A model generated the notes under the pieces. That model made no database searches. It saw only the letters and a program-made list of their open reading frames with translations, and was not told where the DNA came from. DNA of 64,000 nucleotides from Mantamonas sphyraenae (taxonomy: Eukaryota; CRuMs; Mantamonadidae), in the NCBI GenBank assembly GCA_026936335.1, contig JAPMXV010000009.1, positions 62,001 to 126,000 on the forward strand, in the 5' to 3' direction. Below are positions 9,460 through 20,561 of this stretch, in pieces; the stretch's first letter is position 1; each line of letters opens with the position of its first letter. The position numbers were made by a program, and so were the translations under genes.

Positions 9460-11686
9460 TCACAACAAACACACATCGTTGTCACAATACTTCTCGCCCG
9501 TGGCATCCTGCCTTCCGGTCGTCTTGATGTCCAGCGGCTTGAGCTTGGAGAGCATGTCGCCGTAGCGTTCAGCGTCAATCTCCTCATAGGGCATCTGCGG
9601 GTAGGCACCTGCGTCGATGTTGGGCAGGAGGGAGACCCCCTTGAGGTGATACTGGAAGTAGTCTAGGGCCTGTGCGATGTGTGGGCCCTCGCGCTCGGGG
9701 TCAAACGTCACCGTGCAGCTCACCTGATTGTCTGCCCAGTGGCGTTGCAGGAACGCTGCCAGACTCAACTGCTCCCACATGCTCACGTCACGCAGGGTGC
9801 GCACGCCCACGCCACAGTCCACAGGGAAGGAGACCACGCTCGTGGTGTCCGGTGCATCCACAGCCGGTTCAACCTCGTAGCCAGATTCAAGAAGCGGCCT
9901 GAGCAGCTCGCTGGCGTTGTTCATGCGCAGGCGGCGGATGTAGTACCTTGACTGAGGATAGTGCATGCCTGGGGTGGCGCCTGCTAGAAGCGACACCGTT
10001 CCGCTCGGTTTGATGCTTGTGCGCTTGATTGACTCGGGTACGCCAAAGCGTGACGACAGCGAGCGGTCACAGTCGCCAACCACGTCGTATCCTTCTTCAC
10101 ACCATTGGCGCAGCTGTTCCAGGCCGTGCTGCGAGATAAACTGTGCCAGACCAGACATGCTGCAGCCAATCCGCCTGTTGCGTGCCATCACGGCGTTTGT
10201 TTCCTCCCAGTGGGTGAGCCCAAGCGTCACCGTCTTTGCATACTCCAACGCCAGCGCGAGGGTCTCTTTGTACTCTTGCAACGAGTCGTGGCGGTTGGGA
10301 AACGTTTCCACCAGGCAGCACAACTCGTACGACTCCAGCGTCTGTTCCAGACAAGGATTGCCTCCGCGTGCACGCTCGTCTTTCCAATCCTCCTCGCGCC
10401 CATTCATACGCGAGTGCGCACGCATGTTGTCCAGCCACGCAAACCCGGGCTCGCCATTTGTGCAGATGTTCTTCACCAGCGGTGCGTAATCCATGCCCAA
10501 ACGCGCAAACACGCTGTTGTTACTGGTCCAGCCGTACTCCATCCGGTGTGGATTCACCTCGTAGTTCTTCAGATTGGCAAACGCCTCGTCGTCGGGCTCG
10601 CCAAAGGCGATTTCTGCCGTCTGCCGCACGTTGCCCGTCACAATGCACTTGCCAATCAGGTTCATGATATCTACAATCGTAGTCGATGACAACGTGCGCC
10701 CCTCCTGGGCGTCCAGCACGCGCTCCAGGTGGACGTGCAGGTTGTGCAAGGACTGCGGGCCCGCTGCCTCGCCACCAAAGCCTCGGATGGGCTCGCCGCG
10801 TGCACGGATGTTGGAATAGTCAAAACGCACAGGTGTGCGTGCAACCTCGTGCGTGTTGAGGTACGCATTCAACAATTGTGCGACGGAAGAGACCCAACCC
10901 TCGCGCGAGTCTGCAATCTGCACCATCTGCGCTGGTTTGCTACGGTCCACACCGTGTACACGCACTGCCTCGCCAGCTCCCTTTGTGTCGAAGCCCACGC
11001 CCACGCCCAGCATGGCCATGTCCATGAGAAAGGTGAACGGTTTGTGCGCCTCGCCTTGCTCCGCCAGGGCTCGCACGCCATCCGTGCTCACAAACGCACA
11101 ATTGTTCAGGGCAGCATACATGTGACGCTCTGTGGTCAGTGCACTGCCCATGGCCCACAGGCCCCTGCCCGGTGGCAGGAATTTCATGTGGAAAATGCGA
11201 TCGTACATCGCCTGCGCAGCCTCCTGCTTCTCGTGAACATCAAACGCTTTGCCAGCGCCCTCCATCCACTCCTGCTGCATCTGGTACGTGCCGTTCACCA
11301 CACGCTCCACCGTTTCGTGCCTTTAGCGTGGTCCGCGCAATTGTGTCAGCGTCCTGGGTCCGTGCGCGTCGGGCGATGTTCTCGGGAACCGGCCTCCGCC
11401 GGCATCTTTCCGTCTGCACTCACCACTCCTCGTTGCGGCCGTCTGGACGCACGCGACTGTATGTGCGCCTGTACACCAGTTCGCCCAACCCGTTGAACCC
11501 AAATGGTGGCGACTCTGCTGCATAGGACGACACAAACGAGTCGTCGAGGCGAAAGCCTCCTCGCTCGCCCACCGCTGCATCGCTCAAGCCACGCACACAA
11601 TCGACTAGTGCACGTGCAACGTATCCACTACTCGAGGAGTTGCCTGTGCGAGCCAGCGAACGTCCTGCTCCGGCACGTGCAAACAT
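9460..11686 (-). CDS. rtpR: adenosylcobalamin-dependent ribonucleoside-triphosphate reductase (class II), 707 aa
   Basis: Reduces ribonucleoside triphosphates to deoxy forms using coenzyme B12 as the radical source. Exon 1 is 11424-11686 and exon 2 is 9460-11320; the intron splits a Trp codon in the conserved EEWHETVERVVNG segment. Motifs of the monomeric Lactobacillus-type enzyme: FGFNGLGELVY-RTYSR, FLPPGRGLWAMG, NNCAFVST with the first substrate-site Cys (about residue 162), NPCLEQTLESYELCC with the radical Cys and, 11 residues on, the second reducing Cys, RIGCSMSGL, KPSGTVSLLAGATPG, and a C-terminal shuttle pair C700-x4-C705. The first about 30 residues are basic and Ser-rich and could be a mitochondrial presequence. 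Such enzymes are mostly bacterial but occur in some protists such as Euglena. The start lies only 14 bases from the divergent neighbour's first ATG. Confidence 0.93.
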
Positions 11687-11700
11687 ATCTGGAGCAAGCA
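11687..11700. promoter_or_regulatory. 14-base gap between divergent start codons
   Basis: The chosen starts of the reductase (minus strand, 11686) and the Schlafen-like gene (plus strand, 11701) are separated by only 14 bases, so promoters must overlap coding sequence, or one of the two first exons is really 5' UTR. Confidence 0.35.
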
Positions 11701-14700
11701 ATGGCTTGGCGTATCCGGGGGGGTCCGCAGGTCACCATCCAGCTCATCCTCACGGTGTTCCTGCTGCTCCTTCTGCTCCATCTCCTGCTCACAAGGCTGT
11801 ACAAGTGGTGGATGCGCTACCAGGGTGAGTGTGTGTCCACGATTCACTCCATGACCATCCTGCACGGGGCTCCCAAGACTGACGTTAGAATTCTCGCGCG
11901 CGACAGATCGGCTGCGAGTCATCCTACACAGCGAACAGCTGCATTCACTGTACGAACGTATGCACTCACGTGGGATTACTTCACAGAGCCTGGCTGTGCT
12001 CACGCGCGCAGAGCAGTTGCACCTGCTGCACGAAACTTGGGGTTTGGACGAAGCCAAGGCGCGCCGCGTCGTCGCCCAACTCGTCAACGCCGGCGACGAG
12101 CCACAGGATGCTCGCAAACGCACACACACCACGGATTCTGCACATTCAACCCAATCCGCAGCCAATCGCTCACGCATGGCTCGTCATGCAGACGCCTCGG
12201 TGCTTGGCACGCTTCCGTGGCAGGCGGCCGCTGCGCAACGCAACCAGCCAAGCCGGCCCGACCGACCCTTTGCCCTCGGTCACCCGCCACCTGTCCACCC
12301 TCTGCTGCCTCACATGTACATTCAACCTGCAGGCATTTCCTCTGGCTGGCAATACGCTCTAAATGCCTCGGCCACAGAGTGGTGCCGGCCGCTCAATGCC
12401 TTGCTCAACACCCGCCGCGGCGGTGCCTTGTTCCTCGGCGTGGACCCACACACACACCATGTGCGAGGCCTTCCTCTGCCGGATATCACCCAAAAAGCCC
12501 TGTGCACACACATTCAATCGCTCCTTGACACACACTGTCCTACGGCCGTGCCTCGCCCCTGCGTCGGAGCGCCCCAGACACGAATCCATCTGGCTCTGCA
12601 CCCTGTCAAGCTGCCTCAATTCACCCTCGTGTGTGGTTCGCAGACCTTGGGCTTGGTGTCACACACGGTGGTGCTGCACAACCAACAATGGTCCCACACG
12701 GTGGCCGAGTGCACAGAGATTGCCGAGCGCAACTTTGTCCCCGGCGCGTCGTCGACACCATCGTCATCATCGTCGTCCTCCTCGCGATCAGCTGCCCCTG
12801 TATCTACCCCTGAGTTTGAGCTGCTGAACAAGAACGGAGTGCGTGTGGTGACCAATGCGCAGGCGTTGGAACGCGACATCCTCTTTGCTGTGCCCGTTCT
12901 CTCCGACCTGTCCTCCGAACAGGCCACCCAACTGCGTGCCCACATGCTCCAAGTCATCCAATCGTATGGATTGGACCCATCCTCGCTCCCTCTGGCTCCT
13001 GTGGCGGCCACAATGGCCGTCGACGACCACAACGCATTGCCACTGTATGTTTTGGAGCTCACAGTGCGGGGCAACGAGGCCCATGAAGCGCCTGTACACA
13101 TTCTACACACACACACATACCATCTTCAGGGACATTCAGTTGCACCCATCGACTCGTCCTCCCTGTACAGCGCCATTCAACGCGGATGCACACTTGCCGC
13201 TTCCCTTCCCCATTCCCAACAACAGACCAGCACCACCAGCCGTGTGTACATCCACACCCACACACGCGTACAACCAATGCATCAGATTGTGATGGCCAGG
13301 CCCACAGATGCCAGGATTGACATGGCGTCGGGATCTGGACAAACAGTGGATCCGGAGCGCTTGGCTCACAGTGTGGCACACGCCATGAGCGCCCTGCTCA
13401 ATGATGCCCTTCTGCACAAACGCACCCTTCGCTCGCGTGCCGTCCTCCTTGGCGTGGTTTCGGCCGACGACGGGCGCAGTGCACGAGCACTTGGCTTGGC
13501 CTTGGATTCCACACAGATGGATGCGCTGCAACAGCACAGCGAGACTCTGTTGCAACGCATGGTACCTAGCAATGCGCAAGCTGTGGTCGATGTCACCTGC
13601 TATCCTGTATCCTGTCCTGTGGCACATCTGGTGCACGATGACTGCGACGGGGTGGGCGTGTGCGTTCTGCGCATTGTCGACGACAGCTGCCTCGACGCCA
13701 TCGTCGACGCAGTCGACACTGTGTTGCATGGAACTCCGGCTCTGCGTACAGAGCTTTGGATGGACAGCGTGCAACGCCACGGCTACGCAAGCGCGTGCGT
13801 GCTGAGGCTGGCCAACGAGGAGAACAGCAGCAAATGGGACGCTTCTGCCGGCGTTTCGTCATCTTCATCGTCATCCCCACCGACAACGACTCAAACTCGT
13901 CTGGCCGTGGCTGTGGCTCCGACCGGCGGCGTCGGGGATCAACAGGCACAGCAAATGGTGCGTGAACGTCTGCGAAGGGTTTGTACAGAGTGGACGGACG
14001 CCTGTGTTCTCGAAACAGTGCCTCTGGATGCGGTGCAATTTGCCCCGCGCTGGATCTTCACCGTGCGGCTGGAAGAGGCACGCTGGCCAAACGATCAACG
14101 CGCATTGCTTAGTGTGCACCCGCCGCAGGCGTTTGGGTTGTCAACCGTCACTGCCGCCACGATGGAAGATCCGAGCGAAAGTTTGGTCAGCTTGCATGCC
14201 AGAGACGTGCAAGCACGTATCCGTGACTGCGCTCACGTGCGCACGCAGCATTTGCTCGAAACCGAGCTCAAAGACGAAACACAGGCTCTATCCGAGGCGA
14301 TGCATGATGTGTGTGTGAACACGCATGGACAGGCACACAGGCTACTGGTGCGTGTGGACGCCAGGAGTGATGCCGATGTGTCTCTCGCTGCGCACGCGTT
14401 GGCGCGACGGCTTGCTGGACCTGGGTCCATGGCGACAGTGGTGCCCTGTTTTGGCACGCTGGACACGAGCACAGCCATGCTGCAAGCCATCCACACGCTG
14501 CTGCCGGATGCGACGGCTGAGGCACCCGCCACGGAACACCAGCTCAGCGTGGAGTTTGGGCTGGCCATGCGCATGGCCACAACAAATCACACCCCGCAAG
14601 GCGGAGGAGAAGAGACACAGATGGCGCCTGTGGTGCTGTTCACAAACGTGCCATCGACGTGGACCAGGGAACACTTTGAAGTTATGATGGCCAACACGGA

Positions 14701-17700
14701 TCGCCTCGTCTGCATCTGCACGGGACAGAGCATGGACGCGGACATGCAAGGTGCCATGTACACCTTGGCACAGGTGGATGCCACAGATGACAATGCTACA
14801 ACACACGACTTGTCGTTGCTGCAGTCCGTTGTCCAGCAAGTGGTCCAGGCAAACATGCTGGATCAAGCCACTGCCGACGAGGCTGCCGCTTTCATCAATG
14901 ATGATGTCAAAGACGACGATGATCACGATGGGAACTCATACACCATTGCTTCATGCATGCGTGTGTTGCGCAAGGCAAACATGGCCCTGGCCGACACGCT
15001 TGCTTTGGCCCTGATGTACGGGGCACCTGTGAGTGCACGCACCCTTGCCGACAGTGAGGCAAAAGAAGAACGGATGACGCAACAACTGCATCAACTGCAG
15101 GCCATGGGTCTGATGCAACCGCAGAGTCGTTTGGATGACACCTGGTCCGCACACAGTTCACTTCTGCTGAGTGCCAAGGCAATCCCGTTGCCAGATTGGC
15201 CCGCACGCACGTTTGTGCAACGCCACGTGACTCTGGCATCTTCACTTCGGCGCACGTACATGAGCAGCAAGTGGCAGACGGCGGTGTGGGCAGTGCGGGA
15301 GCACAGGCATGCGTTGTGGCGCTCGGTGGGCATTGCAAGCCGCATGGCACTCTGGGACGAGCATGCACAGCTTCTGGACGCGCTGCATCCGTTGTGGCCG
15401 TACGCTCTGACGCCACAGGAATGTGCGCAGCGCTGTGTGGCCGAAGCACAGCACTTGGATGCTCAGGATCACAACCAACGGGTATCTCTGGCCTGGTTGC
15501 ACCTGCAGGCGGCCACTGCACAGGTGAATGCCTCCCAGTTGGAAGACGCCCAGCAGTCCGTGCGTGTGGCACAGCGGCACGCAGAAGACGCCAGCGCCCA
15601 TCGTTTGGGTGCCTTGATCGCTGGCGTCGGCGCCCTGGTGTGGCGTCGCCGAGGCGACTCACAGCAGAGCGGCACCATGTTGAATGAGGCACTGGGCACA
15701 CTGGACAGCAACTCGCAACCTGTTTCACAGCTGGTGCTTGTGCTCGGCATGCATTTGGCGCACGGCACACTGGAGGACTATTGGGCGCCTGATGAGGCGG
15801 TGGTGCGGTGTGAGGAACTGCTTGCGCTGTGTGAGAACATTGCTTTGGGCCCATATCATCCTCTGGTGGCCCAGTGTCACGCTCAGCTCGCTCGTCTGCA
15901 CGCTGAAAGTGACTCTGCACAGTCGCGTTGGGCCGCCCTCGCTTCCTGGGAACACGTGCTCCACGTCCATTGGCGTTCGCGTGGCCACCGCCATCGAGAC
16001 TACCTGCACGCCCTGTTGCACGCGGCACGAGCACGTGTGGCCGTACGGGATACCCTGGGAGCCCTTTGGCTTGCTGAACAAGCGCGTGGGGGACTGTTGT
16101 TCTGTTACGGCCCACGCCATCACGTTACCATCGAGTCACATGTGTTTTGTGCAGAGCTTTGTGTGCGTTTGATGCCCCTGGCCAACCAGACGGCGCAGGA
16201 AAGCGAACGTGTGCGCCTTCACGCTATCCAACTCCTCCACACTGCCAGCAAGGCCACACGGAACCAACGTGGACTGATGGCCCATCCACAGTATCGCATG
16301 GCTCTATGCCATCGTCTGTGCCATCTCTTTGCCGAAGTGAGAGAATGGGAGGCTGCAGCGTGGCACGCCTGGGAAGCGCGACTCAGCGCAGGAAGTACGC
16401 CAGCATACGAACGTACACGAGACAAGCTGAAGAAGGAAGGCAACCCTGATATGCACCTCTACGCCGTGTGTTTGCACCAATGTGGCTCGCGACAGCTTGG
16501 ACGCACCCTGCTTCGTGACGAAGCGCGCAGCTTGCGCTCGCAGGATCCCACAGGTAGTGTACGCATGCACGTTGTCGCCCTGGCTCTGTGTGATCGACCC
16601 GAGGAGCAAGCGGTGGAGGAAGTGGTGACGCAGATGGAACAATGGGGCGCAGATGCAGACGACACACAGACACAAGCCATGGTGGAGCTGCTGGAAGTCC
16701 TGCGATTGTCTTCACCACCGGCAGAACAGCAACCGCAGCAGCAGACGACGACGGGTCACGTTGCAGCGGCTGCTGCACGAGTGCTGCGTTGCATGCGTCC
16801 GCTCCTGCGAGACGACAACGTGGAGTTGCAATCCATCTTTTGGATGCAGACGGCGTTGCAGCAGGCGCACGCAGGGCTGTGGGCCAAGGCGCACAGTGCA
16901 TTGCATCATTGCGTGCAATTGGACACACAATTGTACGGAGACGACGCTCATTTTGTGTTGCAGCGTCGCCTGGAGGGCATCCATGTGTTGCTGCGGCGAG
17001 GCGAGGATGTACAGGCCGAGGCACAACTGCGTGAGCTTGTGGAACGGGTGCGTGTGTCAGGCGACGACGACGGCAGTGTCCTCGTGTGGGTGCATGCTCA
17101 ACGCATGCTTGGACTGCTGTACCGGCGCATGGGCCAGTTGGAAGGAAGCGAAGAACGATTGCGACATGCCAAGCACGTCAGCGCAATGCGGTTCGGTGAG
17201 CTGCATCCACTCACAGTGGCCATGGCCGACGAGCTCTCGAAGCTGTTCATGCAGTGTGGCCGATATGCAGAGGCCCTGGAGCAGCTGGAAGGAGTAAGTG
17301 TCATGAGCGAACGGCAGATGATGGCGGTGCAACACGGCCACCGTGCATGGAGCGCCCTTGTGGCCACCGATGGCACCGAGGACACGTTGCACTTGGCCAA
17401 TCTTCTACTGGCGGCAGCGGAGCTTCACAGCGACCAGGGCGATGTGGACGCCGCACAAATCGATCTCGATCGCGTCCAACAGCTGCAATGGCAACACACA
17501 GAGAATACTGAGATGCAACGTCGTATCGATGCTGTGCGTATCAAGCTGGACTTTCTGCGCAACGAACGCAGGGCTCACCTGGAGTCGGAGAAAGAGGCAC
17601 ACCTGCGCGAGCTGGCGGCTGCTGAAGAGGCACATGCAAAGGAGGAGAAGGAAGATGAGGAAGAAGAAGAGGCTGAAGAGACGACGGCATCTCGCGTGTC

Positions 17701-18925
17701 TGCAAGTGTGCATCATGCCATGCTGGAAGAGAGCATGGAGCTGGAGTTGGACGATCCCGTGTTGCGAAACAGCGACGAGGACGACCACGACATGGATGAC
17801 CGCGGTGGGTACAGCAGCACCGACAGCAGTGACATTGACGATGGTCCCCTGTCTGTGCTCCACGTGGCTACGGAAGCGGGTCACGTAAGCGACGAGGAGG
17901 GGGAAGACGCTGCACAGCGTCAACTCCATGATGAAGACGACGTTGACAGCGATGATCACGAGTTTGCCGCACTCAACACAAGTTGGGAACAGCTCATGAG
18001 AGACCAGCAGCAGGAACGAGATGAGGATCATGCCTTGAACGTCTCTGCCGCATCCGCCGTGTCGCTTGCGTCCACCATTTCGCAGGTGTCTGTGAAAACG
18101 CAGACCGAGGATGTGGATGCGCCACGTCATGTGCAGCACAGTTCGGACGAGGCATTGCCTGTCATGCCAGAGATGGATTTGGGGACGGGCCGTCAGCAGC
18201 AACCATGGGCCGACACGGCGCCATCTGCGCTGAGTCCCATCCGACACGTCTCGTCTGCGTTGGAAACCAGCACGGGCAGCACAGGCAGCGCAGGGAGTTC
18301 ACACAGCACACGCAGTACAACGAGCGTGCACTCTGCAACCAGTCCAAGTACGTCGTACAACCGACTGCAGCTGCAACTGGGTGGCCAGGACACAGGGCGA
18401 CGTAGCAAGCGCAATGTTTTCATCGAACGACTGGACAACGACAACGACAACGACGAAGATGACAACATGCTGGGGCCGTGGAGTACGCGGTCCTCGCCCA
18501 GCAGTACCTCGTCGTCATCTACAAACACCTCACGGCACAGTTTGCTGAGCCACGGCAGCAATGCGCCTTCTGGCTATGCCCGTGGACCGCAGATGAGCGA
18601 CGACGTACGCAAACGCGAACTCGCGCGCGCACAGCGTCACAAGCCCGGGAAACTCCTCGACGAAGCCGGTATCGGCGTCACAAAGTCCTGGGGCAACATG
18701 ACACGGCTGTACGACAATGCAGGTGGCGGATCGGGACGCAGGCATCGCAAGAGAGAGGGTTCGCGAGGAGGTCTTCATCGCAACTCGTCTCCCACCACCA
18801 CCAGCACTTCTTCTCTGCATTCACCCCACAGGCAGCGCACACACCGCAGCTCAGGCAACAATCTCACAAAGGTCATCATTGAAGTGGATGGAGAAGCGAT
18901 GGAGTTTCGACGAGAGCGCAAGTAG
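11701..18925 (+). CDS. giant membrane-anchored Schlafen/AlbA_2 - degenerate STAND-like - TPR protein, 2380 aa
   Basis: Exon 1 is 11701-11824 and exon 2 is 11907-18925, in frame as 2381 codons. Residues about 12-33 are a Leu-rich membrane anchor (TIQLILTVFLLLLLLHLLL). Residues about 190-290 match the Schlafen AlbA_2 pattern: LLNTRRGGALFLGVDPHTH, then RGL and a helix like ITQKALCTHIQSLL. A second, weaker copy follows near 590 (VLLGVVSADDGRSARALGLAL). Residues about 850-1120 look like a STAND/NB-ARC NTPase without its Walker A Gly-Lys-Thr: LLVRVDARSDADVSLAAHAL sits where the P-loop would be and APVVLFTNVP resembles Walker B. Residues about 1240-1890 form TPR-like helices of the kinesin-light-chain type (FGELHPLTVAMADELSKLF, CGRYAEALEQLE). 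The rest is acidic and Ser-rich. The AlbA_2 and TPR calls are fair; the NTPase call is inference. Confidence 0.72.
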
Positions 18926-19078
18926 AGAGCAAACGTTGGTTTGCCGTGCGCGAGAAGGCTGGAAGAACGAAGGGAGCAATGAAAGAGTATATGAGACCAC
19001 AGGAATATGTGTGCCAAGAGGTTGTGACACAAGTTTCTGTGCTTGCCTTCATCGTCACCAACAAAAAGGCCAAAAAAA

Positions 19079-20554
19079 ATGCAATATGCCAACTTGGACG
19101 AAGAAGACTCGGGTCGCGGTGACTCGAGTCGGTTTTGGTCTGGATCATCGGTGTCATCCATGAAAGAGACACTGTCACGACGTGGTGTCATCCAGAAAAT
19201 CATTGCCGCGGTGTTGGTGGCCGTCCTGGTCGTTGGCCTGACACTGGTGATTGTGTTCAGCGGTGGAACGCATGCCATGGGGGCCAATGGATCGTCTGGA
19301 GACGCATGGACCAAGGCAACAGCTGTGTTGGAGCAGGGGGTCACGGACAAAGTCTTTCCCGGGGCTGCGGCGCTCATTGCTTGGAATCAACGCGCCACGA
19401 CCAACGTTGTGTATTCCCAGTCTGTGGGGCGATATACGTATGACGCTTCGTCGCCCGAGACAAGCACAGAGACAAGCTTGTTTGACCTGGCGTCGCTGAC
19501 AAAGGTTCTCGCCACGACGACGGCAACCGCGCAGCTTTATCAGGCGGGCCACCTTGGCTTGGACGACCATGTGGACGCAGCTCATCTTCTGGGTCCCGCG
19601 TTTTCCGGCCAGGGCAAGAATGCCATCCGTGTGCGTCATCTGCTGCTGCACAACGCAGGCTTTCCTCCAGATCCCGTCCCGGGCTACTGGCAGCCTGCCT
19701 TTGGCTGTCCGGAGACTAGCAAACCGCATCCGGCCCAGAACTTCTCCTGCCAAGGACAGATCTTCGATGGATTGATGGCACAGACCCTGGACCATGCGGT
19801 TGGGGAGAAATACGTGTACAGCGATTTGTCCATGATTTCCATGGCACTCGTGGTTGGCACAGTCGTCAAGAACAAGCAGCTGGTGTCTGTGAGTGATCTG
19901 CGACCAGGATGTCCCTACAATGCAGCCAAGGGTGGCCAATGGTGCTGGTACGAGGCGTTTGTGCGCAAGAACGTGCTGGAAGCGAGCGGAGTGGGCCAGC
20001 ACACGGGGTTCATGCCCAGCAAGTCTGTGCGTGACCAGTGTGTACCCACATGGAACGACACGGAATACCGCCATGCTCAGGTGCAAGGACAGGTCAGCGA
20101 CGAGAACGCTTTCGCCAGCGGCGGGATCCAAGGTCACGCTGGCCTGTTTGCCACTGCCAAGGATGTGTTGGCGATCATCACACACAACTGGTGGACTCAA
20201 CACAGCAAACATCACAATCCCAACGCGTACGCGCTCAACAGCACCACCATCTCACTGTTCACTCGTGTGGCAAACTCTTCACAGAGTTCACGGGCTCTCG
20301 GGTGGGACACCAACGATTACGCTCACCACTCTGTCGGCGGGCGCTTCTGTGGCAATTTTAGTGCGGCCACTTTCACACACAGTGGGTACACCGGCACGCT
20401 GATTTGTGCTGATCCGGTTTCCAACCTGGTCAGCATTTTGCTCACGAACCGTTGTTTCCCTGCCAAGACAGCCAACATCCACAACGTGGGCGTGGTGCGC
20501 CACAACTTTAACAACCAAGTGGAAACGATTGTGACAACGTTGTTCAATCAGTGA
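19079..20554 (+). CDS. membrane-anchored serine beta-lactamase-fold hydrolase, 491 aa
   Basis: Probably a secreted or surface esterase or peptidase of the class C beta-lactamase/LACTB family (PF00144 type); the substrate is unknown. It is intronless, from the ATG at 19079 (MQYANLDEEDSG). Residues about 36-60 are a single hydrophobic segment after a basic stretch, giving a type II topology with the catalytic domain outside. Catalytic motifs are visible: S139-L-T-K142 (SxxK, nucleophile and base), Y247-S-D249 in the YxN position, and H434-S-G436 in place of KTG. About a dozen Cys and several N-x-S/T sites suit an exported protein. Length is normal for the family plus an anchor. It converges with the giant gene, and the two stop codons are 7 bases apart. 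Confidence 0.85.
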   Translation: MQYANLDEEDSGRGDSSRFWSGSSVSSMKETLSRRGVIQKIIAAVLVAVLVVGLTLVIVFSGGTHAMGANGSSGDAWTKATAVLEQGVTDKVFPGAAALIAWNQRATTNVVYSQSVGRYTYDASSPETSTETSLFDLASLTKVLATTTATAQLYQAGHLGLDDHVDAAHLLGPAFSGQGKNAIRVRHLLLHNAGFPPDPVPGYWQPAFGCPETSKPHPAQNFSCQGQIFDGLMAQTLDHAVGEKYVYSDLSMISMALVVGTVVKNKQLVSVSDLRPGCPYNAAKGGQWCWYEAFVRKNVLEASGVGQHTGFMPSKSVRDQCVPTWNDTEYRHAQVQGQVSDENAFASGGIQGHAGLFATAKDVLAIITHNWWTQHSKHHNPNAYALNSTTISLFTRVANSSQSSRALGWDTNDYAHHSVGGRFCGNFSAATFTHSGYTGTLICADPVSNLVSILLTNRCFPAKTANIHNVGVVRHNFNNQVETIVTTLFNQ

Positions 20555-20561
20555 GCGCACG

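Noticed and set aside
9460-11686. Bacterial contamination suggested by the B12 reductase
   Set aside because: The gene has a spliceosomal-type intron at 11321-11423 and sits among clearly eukaryotic genes with similar base composition.
14907-16115. Minus-strand 402-codon frame inside the Schlafen/TPR gene
   Set aside because: Low-complexity antisense product; the plus-strand frame is continuous for 7 kb with TPR-like periodicity.
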